DNA from: LH-M37 sp032251315
Lineage (GTDB): Bacteria; Pseudomonadota; Gammaproteobacteria; SZUA-229
Direction: 5' to 3'
DNA: 19,033 nt
NCBI GenBank assembly: GCA_032251315.1
Contig: JAVVEE010000050.1
Coordinates: 1-19,033 of the forward strand
A program made the translations under genes and the position numbers. Below are positions 1-7,667 of the stretch, one piece after another (within the stretch, counting starts at the first letter, position 1; each line of letters starts with the position of its first letter). The notes under the pieces were generated by a model. That model worked only from the letters and a program-made list of their open reading frames with translations. It searched no databases and was not told the DNA's origin.

Positions 1-3
1 AAA

Positions 4-999
4 ATGGAACTGGTCTGCCCTGCCGGCAATTTACCTTCGTTAAAAATCGCCGTAAACAACGGTGCCGATGCGGTTTATATCGGTTTCAAAGATGATACCA
101 ATGCCCGTCATTTTGCCGGCCTCAACTTCAATGACCAGCGCGCCCGTGATGGCATTGCTTACGCTCATCAACGTGGCAGCAAAGTCTTCGTTGCCATCAA
201 CACCTACCCTCAGCCATCAGGCTGGCAGCGCTGGCAGGATGCAGTTGATCATGCCGGGCAGCTCGGTGTCGATGCGCTGATACTGGCTGACATTGGCATC
301 ATGGATTATGCCGCCGAACGCTGGCCCGGACTGCGCCTGCATCTTTCCGTACAGGGGTCGGCGACCAGTCAGGAATCGATTGACTTCTATCACAGAAACT
401 TCGGCATTCAACGCGCGGTCGTGCCACGCGTACTCTCACTCAAACAAATTAAAAGCGTGTGCGAAAACAGCCCGGTGCCAATTGAGGTGTTTGGCTTTGG
501 CAGCTTATGCGTCATGGTCGAAGGCCGCTGTCTGCTATCATCGTATGTTACCGGCCAGTCACCCAACACCTTCGGGGCCTGCTCACCAGCCAGCGCCGTG
601 CAATGGAAAGAGACGGATGCCGGCCTTGAAACTCGCCTCAATAATGTACTGATCGACTGCCACACTAAAGACGAATCGGCCGGTTATCCGACGCTGTGCA
701 AGGGCCGCTTCAAGGTCAACAATAATACCTACCATGCGATGGAAGAACCGACCAGCCTGAACACCATGGCGCTGCTGCCCGAACTGCAAAAGGCCGGTGT
801 CGCGGCGATAAAAATTGAAGGCCGCCAACGTAGTCCGGCTTACATCGATCAGGTCAGCAAAGTCTGGCGCGAAGCACTCGACGCCTGTCAACGCGACCCT
901 GAAAATTACCAGCCACAGGCAGCCTGGCTGGAAGCGCTGGAGCAGGTATCTGAAGGTTCGCAGACTACGCTTGGCGCCTATCACCGCCCATGGCAGTAA
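4..999 (+). CDS. ubiU: UbiU, O2-independent ubiquinone hydroxylation protein (U32 peptidase family)
   Basis: A 331-residue member of the U32 peptidase-like family that matches UbiU along its whole length, from the start MELVCPAGNLPSLK onward. UbiU and UbiV form a [4Fe-4S] heterodimer that, with UbiT, supports hydroxylation of the ubiquinone ring without O2 in the cytoplasm. Four cysteines sit at residues 169, 176, 193 and 232. These are the positions I recall for the cluster ligands of E. coli UbiU, so the protein should be functional. The ATG lies only three bases into the window, so its promoter and Shine-Dalgarno site cannot be seen. ubiV starts four bases after the stop codon, which indicates co-transcription and probable translational coupling. 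Family members are often mislabelled as proteases; no protease role is suggested here. Confidence 0.95.
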   Translation: MELVCPAGNLPSLKIAVNNGADAVYIGFKDDTNARHFAGLNFNDQRARDGIAYAHQRGSKVFVAINTYPQPSGWQRWQDAVDHAGQLGVDALILADIGIMDYAAERWPGLRLHLSVQGSATSQESIDFYHRNFGIQRAVVPRVLSLKQIKSVCENSPVPIEVFGFGSLCVMVEGRCLLSSYVTGQSPNTFGACSPASAVQWKETDAGLETRLNNVLIDCHTKDESAGYPTLCKGRFKVNNNTYHAMEEPTSLNTMALLPELQKAGVAAIKIEGRQRSPAYIDQVSKVWREALDACQRDPENYQPQAAWLEALEQVSEGSQTTLGAYHRPWQ

Positions 1000-1003
1000 C
1001 AAC

Positions 1004-1930
1004 ATGAGCGCATCTACACCTAAATTATCCCTTGGCCCGATCCTGTATTACTGGGACAGAGACAGCGTCTATGAATTTTACCGGCAAATTGCACAGACCC
1101 CTGTAGACATCGTTTATCTGGGCGAAACCGTCTGCTCAAAACGGCGACTTCTGCGTGACCAGGACTGGCTGGAGATTGCGGCACAACTTGAGCAGGCGGG
1201 CAAGCAGGTGGTGCTGTCAACACTGACCCTGATTGAAGCGAACTCTGAACTCAGCAAACTGAAAAACATCTGCAATAATGAGCAGTATATAATCGAAGCC
1301 AATGACATGGCTGCGATCAATTTATTATCCCAAAAGCCGGGTTTTGTAACCGGCCCGGCGATCAATATTTACAATTCACGAACATTACAACTGCTGGCCG
1401 ATCAGGGGCTGCGGCGCTGGGTTTTTCCCGTTGAGCTGTCACGTGACACCCTGGCCGATATGCAGCAGAAACGCCCTGAAGGCGTCGAAACCGAAGTGTT
1501 TGTTTATGGCCGATTACCGCTGGCTTTTTCTGCACGCTGCTTCACCGCGCGTCATCATAATCTGCAAAAAGATGACTGCCAGCTGCGCTGCATTGAAGAT
1601 GCCGATGGCATGCTGATGTCAACGCGCGAAGAAGAGCCCTTTCTGGTGATCAACGGCATTCAGACGCAATCGGCCAAAAGTTGTAATCTGATCACTGACA
1701 TTGAAGACTTGAAACAGCTGGGCGTCGACATTCTGCGTATCAGCCCGCAGGCAAAATCTACGGCAGAGATCATCAATATTTTTCATGATTGTCTGAACGA
1801 TGGAAAATCGATACAGACCGCCGCCGTTGAACTGGAAGCGTTATCACCCACGGGCACCTGCAACGGATACTGGCATGGCGGTGCAGGCATGGAATCGGCT
1901 GAACAGCACTTAAATAAAACCGCCTCGTAA
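1004..1930 (+). CDS. ubiV: UbiV, O2-independent ubiquinone hydroxylation protein (U32 family)
   Basis: The partner of UbiU, 308 residues when read from the ATG at 1004 (MSASTPKLSL). The frame stays open further upstream inside ubiU, but that extension overlaps a clearly conserved gene and is rejected. Cysteines at residues 44 (GETVC), 179 (SARC), 192 and 196 (DCQLRC) match in spacing the four [4Fe-4S] ligands known for E. coli UbiV (39, 180, 193, 197). The protein works in the cytoplasm with UbiU in anaerobic ubiquinone synthesis. There is no strong Shine-Dalgarno sequence before the ATG, and the start is four bases after the ubiU stop, so coupling is likely. The next gene begins two bases after the ubiV stop. 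Confidence 0.95.
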   Translation: MSASTPKLSLGPILYYWDRDSVYEFYRQIAQTPVDIVYLGETVCSKRRLLRDQDWLEIAAQLEQAGKQVVLSTLTLIEANSELSKLKNICNNEQYIIEANDMAAINLLSQKPGFVTGPAINIYNSRTLQLLADQGLRRWVFPVELSRDTLADMQQKRPEGVETEVFVYGRLPLAFSARCFTARHHNLQKDDCQLRCIEDADGMLMSTREEEPFLVINGIQTQSAKSCNLITDIEDLKQLGVDILRISPQAKSTAEIINIFHDCLNDGKSIQTAAVELEALSPTGTCNGYWHGGAGMESAEQHLNKTAS

Positions 1931-1932
1931 AC

Positions 1933-2811
1933 ATGATGAACACAAATAATCCTTTTGATCTGAACAATGCTTCCGCCTATGAGGCATGGAAACAGGAAAA
2001 ACTTGCCAACTATCCTGAAAAAGCTGAAGAACTGGTGGTGGCCATCAAAAACCCTCACCAGTTGAGCGAGGCGGAAAAGCAGGCGCTGACAAAAATCTAC
2101 AGAAAAACCAACATGGCGGTCTATGTCAGCGAAAGCGGTGAAGACCCTGACAAAGACATACCCTTCGACCTGGCCGGACAATTCAGCCTGTGCAATCTGA
2201 ATAGAAATATGGGCGCCGATGATGACGGCATTACCGCATTGCAGGTACAGAATGACGCCCTGCACAAGCGCTACATCCCCTACACCAACCACGCCATTCA
2301 CTGGCATACCGATGGTTATTACAACTCACCCGAGCAGCAGATCAACGCACTGAATCTGCATTGTGTTCGCCCTGCGAAACAGGGTGGAGAAAACGCCGTC
2401 ATGGATTATGACATGGCCTACATTCATTTACGCGATGAAAGCCCCGAATACATTCAGGCGCTGATGCAAGTGGATGCCATGACCATTCCGGAAAATGTGA
2501 TTGAGGGTGTACTGATTCGGCCGGAGCGAGCCGGCCCGGTGTTTTCAGTCCGAACCAATGGCCAGTTGCACATGCGCTACACCGCGCGTGCGCACAATGT
2601 CATCTGGAAACAGGATGATGTCACACAAAACGCCGTGGCCGCGCTTGATTGTCTATTAAAATCGGACAGCCGGTTTATTTACCGTCTGGTACTGGAATCG
2701 GGCTGGGGATTAATCAGCAATAACGTACTGCATGACCGCAGCGGTTTCACCGATGACGAAGCACATCCGAGACTGCTCTACCGCGCACGCTATTACGACT
2801 CGTTAGCCTGA
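1933..2811 (+). CDS. TauD/TfdA-family Fe(II)/2-oxoglutarate-dependent dioxygenase
   Basis: A 292-residue protein with the TauD/TfdA jelly-roll signature. The iron-binding HxD is H125-x-D127 in HWHTDG, and the distal histidine is H267 in NNVLHDRSGF. R280 or R284 in the following HPRLLYRARYY stretch is the likely 2-oxoglutarate anchor, so the facial triad looks complete. Enzymes of this family hydroxylate small molecules using O2, Fe(II) and 2-oxoglutarate. The substrate cannot be read from the sequence. Its ATG (or a second one at 1936) is two bases after the ubiV stop with no clear Shine-Dalgarno site, so it is almost certainly translated together with ubiUV. An oxygen-using hydroxylase in an operon for oxygen-independent hydroxylation is unexpected. 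It may act on ubiquinone precursors or on something unrelated. Confidence 0.85.
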   Translation: MMNTNNPFDLNNASAYEAWKQEKLANYPEKAEELVVAIKNPHQLSEAEKQALTKIYRKTNMAVYVSESGEDPDKDIPFDLAGQFSLCNLNRNMGADDDGITALQVQNDALHKRYIPYTNHAIHWHTDGYYNSPEQQINALNLHCVRPAKQGGENAVMDYDMAYIHLRDESPEYIQALMQVDAMTIPENVIEGVLIRPERAGPVFSVRTNGQLHMRYTARAHNVIWKQDDVTQNAVAALDCLLKSDSRFIYRLVLESGWGLISNNVLHDRSGFTDDEAHPRLLYRARYYDSLA

Positions 2812-2840
2812 AGCTAGAGATAGCGTGAAGTAAAATTTGG

Positions 2841-2997
2841 TCCGCAGATGAACACAGATAAACGCAGATAAGAACAAATCTTTGATCCGCGAAAGACGCG
2901 AAAAAAACTTTAATAATTATTCTTTTTTTTGCCTTTTTTGCGTCCTTCGCGTTCTTTGCGGATCAGGTCTTTTCTTTTATCTGTGTTCATCTGTGGA
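2841..2997. repeat. Large nested inverted-repeat element, copy 1, between convergent operons
   Basis: Nearly all of the 212-bp spacer between the dioxygenase gene and ubiT is one nested palindrome. The outer arms are 2841-2862 and 2976-2997, 22 bp with a single mismatch, built on CAGATGAACACAGATAAA. The inner arms are 2884-2900 and 2948-2964, built on GATCCGCGAAAGACGCG. An A/T-rich centre holds a run of eight T. The left side also has a short tandem of the CAGATAA type at 2854-2871. The element could act as a bidirectional terminator or processing hairpin for both operons, but its sequence is shared with the spacer at 11814-11926, so it is a dispersed repeat and not a gene-specific terminator. 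Confidence 0.85.
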
Positions 2998-3023
2998 CTA
3001 ACGCCTTACAAAAAAATTCAAAT

Positions 3024-3518
3024 TCAACCAAATAGTTTTTTGTAAACCGGCATGGTTTTTTTTGAAAATGTTTCCACCAGACTCAGCGCTCTGGATGCTT
3101 CGATATCCATGCCATCAAGATAATTTTTCAGCCCAAGACCGAGTTCGGTATCGCCTTCCATGACAAGACGGCGCTGGAAAACCAGCGTATCTGGATCCAC
3201 CTGCCGGCTTGCCATCGACATAAAATCATACAACGATGCTCTCACGGTCAAGTCATTATCAGCCTGCGCATTTGCGCCAACCAATCTTGTTCCGGACAGC
3301 GTCATCTGGTAACGCATACCGATATCACTAATCTCAATGGCGACTGATTTATCCTGTAAAAAATCCAGTTCACCATCGTTCAGGTCATTGACTAAAATCT
3401 TGTTAATGATATTGGCCAGAAAACGATTGTGTAATGCCTGCGGCAATACCTTGAGCGGCAGCGAAAAAGGCTTTGGTAATTTTGGACTTGATGAAACAGT
3501 TGAATTTGAAGCTTGCAT
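3024..3518 (-). CDS. ubiT: UbiT, SCP2-domain lipid-binding accessory factor of O2-independent ubiquinone synthesis
   Basis: A 164-residue protein dominated by an SCP2 sterol-carrier fold. A proline-rich N-terminal stretch (LPKPFSLPLKVLPQ) leads into the domain, and the C-terminal half carries the SCP2-like RRLVMEGDTELGLGLKN segment. In E. coli, UbiT (YhbT) is needed with UbiU and UbiV for anaerobic ubiquinone synthesis and is thought to bind the prenylated intermediates. The presence of ubiUV 200 bp away on the other strand makes this identification firm. The start is supported by an AGGTG Shine-Dalgarno sequence that overlaps the pdxT stop, eight bases upstream, so ubiT is the last gene of a pdxS-pdxT-ubiT operon. 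In E. coli ubiT is divergent from ubiUV; here the two are convergent and ubiT is tied to vitamin B6 genes. Confidence 0.9.
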   Translation of the reverse strand: MQASNSTVSSSPKLPKPFSLPLKVLPQALHNRFLANIINKILVNDLNDGELDFLQDKSVAIEISDIGMRYQMTLSGTRLVGANAQADNDLTVRASLYDFMSMASRQVDPDTLVFQRRLVMEGDTELGLGLKNYLDGMDIEASRALSLVETFSKKTMPVYKKLFG

Positions 3519-3526
3519 AACAGCAC

Positions 3527-4111
3527 CTATTTAAATGCAGGATGAAACCCTTTCAACCAGCATGCGTGAATTCGATTGTCGTCAGTTAACTCAGGATGAA
3601 AAGTGAGCGCCAGGTGCTGCCCCATTCTCACCATTACAGCCTCACCATTATATTGCGCCAGTACTTCAATCTTTTCACTGTTCGATTCGATGCCGGGCGC
3701 TCTAATGAAGTGTGCCCGATATGTCAAACCATCAGGGTCGAATTGCAGATGCAGATCAGCAGAGAAACTGCTCACCTGCCTGCCGTACTTGTTGCGTGCC
3801 GCGCTCATCGGCATAATATTGAGCGGGGTCACTCTGGCATCATCGACCTGCTCTGCCATCAGGATCGCGCCGGCACAGATCCCCATTACCGGCTTTTCTA
3901 TCGCAAACTCACGCAGTTTATCGTACAGATCGAATTTCTGAATCAGAAGACTCATGGTCGTCGACTCGCCACCGGGGATGATCAGTGCGATGCATTCATC
4001 CAGTTCATGAGAAAAGCGAACCCGCCGGCAGTCAACACCCATCGCCCGCAGCATCTCGAGATTTTTATCAACCGCGCCCTGCAAGGCAAGCACACCTACC
4101 CTATTAGTCAT
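3527..4111 (-). CDS. pdxT: PdxT, glutaminase subunit of pyridoxal 5'-phosphate synthase
   Basis: A 194-residue class I glutamine amidotransferase that supplies ammonia to PdxS. The triad is visible: nucleophile C79 in GICAGAILMA, and H172 and E174 in TFHPEL. The GGESTT motif is at 47-52. Some normally conserved parts are altered: QGAVDKNL replaces the usual QGA.REH type, and RNKYGRQ replaces RNAFGRQ, so this is a divergent but apparently active member. I place the start at the ATG at 4111 because a GAG Shine-Dalgarno sequence lies eight bases upstream. A GTG at 4117 would add two residues but leaves too little spacing. The gene follows pdxS by 30 bases and precedes ubiT by eight. Confidence 0.95.
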   Translation of the reverse strand: MTNRVGVLALQGAVDKNLEMLRAMGVDCRRVRFSHELDECIALIIPGGESTTMSLLIQKFDLYDKLREFAIEKPVMGICAGAILMAEQVDDARVTPLNIMPMSAARNKYGRQVSSFSADLHLQFDPDGLTYRAHFIRAPGIESNSEKIEVLAQYNGEAVMVRMGQHLALTFHPELTDDNRIHACWLKGFHPAFK

Positions 4112-4141
4112 CGGCACAACTCAACAACACACCCGTGACAT

Positions 4142-5065
4142 TTACCAGCCGCGGCTGGCAAGACGATCCTCGGGGGAAATATCATGCATCAACAGCCCTT
4201 TCATACCCGATTTCAGGCCACTGCTGACCTGCAATAGAATATCCGGATCATCAAAATAGGTCGTGGCTTTAACGATGGCCGCCGCGCGTGTCTCCGGGTC
4301 TTCCGACATAAAAATACCCGAACCGACAAACACCGCTTCCGCACCCAGCTGCCGCACCAGTGCAGCATCGGCGGGGGTGGCAATGCCACCGGCAGAAAAA
4401 TTCGGCACGGGTAATTTGCCGTGCTGCGCGACATAACAGACCAGATCGTAAGGCGCTCCCATCTCTTTGGCTGCGCTCATCAGCTGCTCTTTACCAAGAA
4501 TGGTCAGGCGCTTCATTTCATTTTGAATGGTGCGCATGTGGCGAACCGCCTCGACGATGTTGCCACTGCCCGCCTCACCTTTGGTGCGCATCATGGCGGC
4601 CCCTTCACCGATACGGCGCAGGGCTTCGCCCAGGCAGGTTGCGCCACAGACGAAAGGAACCTTATAGTCATGCTTGGCGACGTGATTGGCTTCATCCGCG
4701 GGTGTCAGCACTTCGCTCTCATCGATAAAATCAACTTCCAGCGCCTGCAGAATCTGTGCCTCGGCAAAATGCCCGATACGGCACTTGGCCATCACCGGGA
4801 TGGATACAGCGGCCTGAATCTGGCGGATCATGTCGGGATCAGACATACGCGCCACTCCCCCGTCCCGGCGAATATCAGAAGGAATACGCTCCAGCGCCAT
4901 CACGGCAATCGCACCCGCATCTTCGGCAATTTTTGCCTGCTCGACATTGGTAACATCCATAATCGCGCCACCCTTAAGCATCTCAGCGAGACCCACTTTG
5001 ACCGTAAAAGTATCCTGCTCAGAGGCTGCCTGTGGATGTTCGGATGTTCGTTTTGAATCACTCAT
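4142..5065 (-). CDS. pdxS: PdxS, synthase subunit of pyridoxal 5'-phosphate synthase
   Basis: A 307-residue (beta/alpha)8 enzyme that condenses ribose 5-phosphate, glyceraldehyde 3-phosphate and ammonia from PdxT directly into pyridoxal 5'-phosphate. The key residues are in place: D37 (MDVTN), Schiff-base lysine K94 (VMAKCRIGHF) and the second lysine K162 (RTKGEAGSGN). These are offset by 13 from B. subtilis numbering because of a polar N-terminal extension of about 15 residues. This route is common in Gram-positive bacteria, archaea and fungi but is a minority solution in Gammaproteobacteria, most of which use the DXP-dependent PdxA/PdxJ route. It is the first gene of a pdxS-pdxT-ubiT operon, with an FNR-like site about 110 bp upstream. 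Confidence 0.97.
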   Translation of the reverse strand: MSDSKRTSEHPQAASEQDTFTVKVGLAEMLKGGAIMDVTNVEQAKIAEDAGAIAVMALERIPSDIRRDGGVARMSDPDMIRQIQAAVSIPVMAKCRIGHFAEAQILQALEVDFIDESEVLTPADEANHVAKHDYKVPFVCGATCLGEALRRIGEGAAMMRTKGEAGSGNIVEAVRHMRTIQNEMKRLTILGKEQLMSAAKEMGAPYDLVCYVAQHGKLPVPNFSAGGIATPADAALVRQLGAEAVFVGSGIFMSEDPETRAAAIVKATTYFDDPDILLQVSSGLKSGMKGLLMHDISPEDRLASRGW

Positions 5066-5173
5066 AAATAGTATCCCGATGATAGTCAGTCCGGACCTTG
5101 AAAAAGCATTCAGCTATCACAAAGACCATAATAAAATAAACTTACACTTTCAGACAATTCACACAATTTTTGT

Positions 5174-5187
5174 ATGATCCAGGTCAA
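5174..5187. promoter_or_regulatory. FNR/ANR/DNR-like operator in the pdxS / DUF2279 divergent spacer
   Basis: The sequence ATGAT-CCAG-GTCAA matches the FNR-family consensus TTGAT-N4-ATCAA at 8 of 10 positions. It is very close to TTGATCCAGGTCAA, a form typical of ANR/DNR sites in Pseudomonas-like bacteria. It lies 109 bp upstream of pdxS and 131 bp upstream of the DUF2279 gene, so either or both may be controlled. I cannot fix a -10 element at the exact class II distance on either side. A TATTAA at 5201-5206 on + and A/T-rich sequence near 5131-5143 on - are only candidates. E. coli ubiUV is activated by FNR, which makes such a site in front of the ubiT operon plausible. Confidence 0.45.
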
Positions 5188-5317
5188 TTTAGTGGCAGAG
5201 TATTAAACATTAACCGGCTCAGTGCTCGCGGCAGGAACAGACTACTCATAGTTAAATTATGGTTAAGCCAGCGGTCTTTAAGTTACACTTTGGAAAAGGC
5301 TTGTTCAGGGTGGTAGC

Positions 5318-6157
5318 GTGCAGATTATAACCTCAAAAAATGGCATAAAGACGTTATTAATCTTACTGTTCGCACTCAACTTAAATGCGCACGCACTGAT
5401 CAATGACTGCACCACTGAAGCCTCATTACAGCAACAACGATCAAGCGTTCTAAAGGCCAACCTGACCGGAATCGGGGTTGTTACCGCCTGGGGCATTGCC
5501 AAATGGGATTACTTCAGCAATTCACCTAAGGCCACTTCAGAAGGCTGGTTTCAGAATGATACCGACAGTGGCGGCGCCGACAAGATCGGCCATCTTTACA
5601 CCAGCTATGTCACTGCGCATGGACTCTCGTATTTATATGAAACCTGGTGCATCAACAGGGATGATGCGGCACTATACGGCGCCTTATCCTCACTGGCAAT
5701 TCTCGGCTATATGGAAGCAGGTGATTCATTCAGCCCGTATGGTTTTTCCAAAGAGGATTTCATCGCCAACAGTGTCGGCTCACTGTTCGGCTATTATCTG
5801 TATCTCAAGCCGGACTGGGCAAGCAAAATTGATTTGCGCTGGGAGTACGGCCTGCATCCAAATCACAGTGATTTTACGACTGATTACGAAAACTCCAAAT
5901 ACCTGCTCGCTTTAAAACTGAATGGCTTTGAATATTTTCGCAACAGCTTTATGAAACACATTGAATTACACGCCGGCTATTACACCCGAGGATTCAGCGA
6001 CGCGCTTGAAAGCAAGGAGCGTAATTTATATCTCGGCATCGGTTTGAACCTAACCGACCTATTACGACGGCATGATTACAGAAAAACCTCAACCGTATTA
6101 CGATACATCCAGATCCCCGGAACCTATGTGGAGTTTGAGAAAGATATAAATAAATAA
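5318..6157 (+). CDS. DUF2279 (YfiM-like) secreted or envelope protein
   Basis: A 279-residue protein beginning with GTG at 5318 after a purine-rich AGGGTGG. The N-terminus has a hydrophobic segment (residues 11-23) ending in AHA at 24-26, so a signal peptide cleaved before L27 is likely. There is no lipobox. The conserved DUF2279 signatures are present: GGADKIGH at 85-92, and YMEAGDSFSPYGFSKEDF at 131-148 with E133, D136, D147 and nearby N151. The C-terminal 110 residues, rich in alternating aromatic and polar residues, look like beta strands and end in a lysine-rich tail. The molecular function of this family is not established. It stands alone between divergent pdxS and convergent rtcB, 55 bp from the latter. 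Confidence 0.8.
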   Translation: MQIITSKNGIKTLLILLFALNLNAHALINDCTTEASLQQQRSSVLKANLTGIGVVTAWGIAKWDYFSNSPKATSEGWFQNDTDSGGADKIGHLYTSYVTAHGLSYLYETWCINRDDAALYGALSSLAILGYMEAGDSFSPYGFSKEDFIANSVGSLFGYYLYLKPDWASKIDLRWEYGLHPNHSDFTTDYENSKYLLALKLNGFEYFRNSFMKHIELHAGYYTRGFSDALESKERNLYLGIGLNLTDLLRRHDYRKTSTVLRYIQIPGTYVEFEKDINK

Positions 6158-6212
6158 GTTGTGTGAGGTAGAGACGCACCACCCGGTTTCTCCAGGGAGC
6201 TTAAAAATGCCA

Positions 6213-7643
6213 TCAACCTTTCACGCAAATCATCGGTTCCAGCTTTACCACCTTACAGGCCAGGCCGGCATGGTCGGCTGCGTCAACCACGGCACTGACA
6301 TCCTTATAAGCGTCCGGCGCCTCTTCTGCCAGACCGCGCATGGATGGGCTGCGAATTAATATGCCTCTGCTCGCCAGATCATGCTTGATGCGTTCGCCCT
6401 GCCAGAGCCGGGTGGCCTGACGCCGGCTCATGCTGCGCCCCGCACCATGGCAGGCTGAACCATAGGCGTGTGTCATGCCCTGCTCGGTGCCCGCGAGAAT
6501 GTAGGAGGCGGTGCCCATGGTACCGCCGATTAACACCGGCTGGCCGACCTGGCGCAACGCTGCCGGCAGACTCGGGTGGCCGGGGCCAAAAGCGCGGGTG
6601 GCACCTTTGCGGTGAATATACAGCTGCTTACTGACGCCGCCAATTATATGTTCCTCCTGCTTGCAGGTGTTGTGCGAAACATCATAAAGCAGATCGAGCT
6701 TGCTGCCCGGAAATACATGCTCGAATGCCTGACGTGTCAGGTGTGTAATGATCTGCCGGTTAGCCAGTGCGCAGTTAATCGCCGCACGCATGGCACCGAG
6801 ATAATTTTCCCCCAGACTCGATTCAATCGGCGCACAGGCCAGTTCTCGATCAGGTAGAGTAATGCCATAACCATTTGCATTCAACACCATCTTTTTCAAA
6901 AACTCGGTACCAATCTGGTGCCCGAGTCCGCGCGAACCGCAGTGGATGCTGACCTTGATATCATTAAGCTTGATACCAAAGGCGGTGGCAATTTCCGGCT
7001 GAAAAATTTCAACCACTTTCTGCACTTCAAGATAGTGATTACCTGAACCCAGTGTGCCCATCTCGTTTTTCTGACGCTCTTTGGCATGAAGAGAAACCGC
7101 TTCCGGATCAGCCCCCAGCATGCAACCGTACTCTTCAATGCGCTCCAGATCACCTTGTTGACCATAACCTCGACCAACCGCCCAGCGCGCACCGCCGCTT
7201 AACATGGCATCCATCTCCTGATGATTTAAGTGAATGCCGCCGGTGCTGCCAAGCCCGGCGGGGATGGTATGGTAGAGCCTGTCGGCCAGCCTTGTTTGTT
7301 CGTTCAGCATCTGCCCTGACGTCAGGTCGGTGTGTAAAGTGCGCACTCCGCAGGAGATATCAAAACCGACACCGCCGGCGGAAATTACACCACCCTCTTT
7401 GGGGTCAAAAGCAGCCACTCCGCCGATGGGGAAGCCATATCCCCAGTGGGCATCGGGCATGGCATAAGAGGCCTGTACGATGCCGGGCAACCGCGCCACA
7501 TTGGTGACCTGTTCATAAACTTTGTCATCCATGTCACAGATTAGATCTTCACTGGCGAAAATAATGGCCGGCACATGCATGCCATTGTGCGGCTCGATAC
7601 GCCACTGATAACTGGAAACTTTCTGGAAGCGATTAATGTCCAT
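6213..7643 (-). CDS. rtcB: RtcB, GTP-dependent RNA ligase
   Basis: A 476-residue RtcB that joins RNA 2',3'-cyclic phosphate or 3'-phosphate ends to 5'-OH ends using GTP and Mn2+. All recognised active-site residues are present: D95 and C98 (GGVGFDISCGVR), H203 (GSGNHYLEVQ), H234 (IHCGSRGLGHQ), H324 (SHNTCKQE) and the guanylylated histidine H399 (CHGAGRSMSRRQA). The first four have the same numbers as in Pyrococcus horikoshii RtcB. The gene follows the archease gene by 24 bases and shares its operon. No RtcA cyclase or RtcR activator gene is in the window, unlike the E. coli rtc locus, and I see no sigma-54 promoter upstream. Confidence 0.97.
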   Translation of the reverse strand: MDINRFQKVSSYQWRIEPHNGMHVPAIIFASEDLICDMDDKVYEQVTNVARLPGIVQASYAMPDAHWGYGFPIGGVAAFDPKEGGVISAGGVGFDISCGVRTLHTDLTSGQMLNEQTRLADRLYHTIPAGLGSTGGIHLNHQEMDAMLSGGARWAVGRGYGQQGDLERIEEYGCMLGADPEAVSLHAKERQKNEMGTLGSGNHYLEVQKVVEIFQPEIATAFGIKLNDIKVSIHCGSRGLGHQIGTEFLKKMVLNANGYGITLPDRELACAPIESSLGENYLGAMRAAINCALANRQIITHLTRQAFEHVFPGSKLDLLYDVSHNTCKQEEHIIGGVSKQLYIHRKGATRAFGPGHPSLPAALRQVGQPVLIGGTMGTASYILAGTEQGMTHAYGSACHGAGRSMSRRQATRLWQGERIKHDLASRGILIRSPSMRGLAEEAPDAYKDVSAVVDAADHAGLACKVVKLEPMICVKG

Positions 7644-7667
7644 TACATCTGACCTCAGCTGAACTAT

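Noticed and set aside
815..1003. N-terminal extension of ubiV inside ubiU
   Set aside because: It overlaps the conserved C-terminal part of ubiU in another frame. The ATG at 1004 gives a normal UbiV length and N-terminus.
2850..2875. Possible CRISPR-like tandem repeats of the CAGATAA type
   Set aside because: The units are about 10 bp with no spacers of regular size, and they belong to the arms of a palindrome.
4112..4117. GTG start of pdxT two codons upstream
   Set aside because: The Shine-Dalgarno GAG is correctly spaced for the ATG at 4111 and too close for the GTG.
4421..5056. Long open frame of 211 codons on + opposite pdxS
   Set aside because: It is fully antisense to a strongly conserved enzyme gene and its translation shows no family features.
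5142..5291. The 9-mer TTACACTTT repeated at 5142-5150 and 5283-5291
   Set aside because: Two copies of an A/T-rich 9-mer without symmetry or a fixed relation to a promoter are too weak to call an operator.
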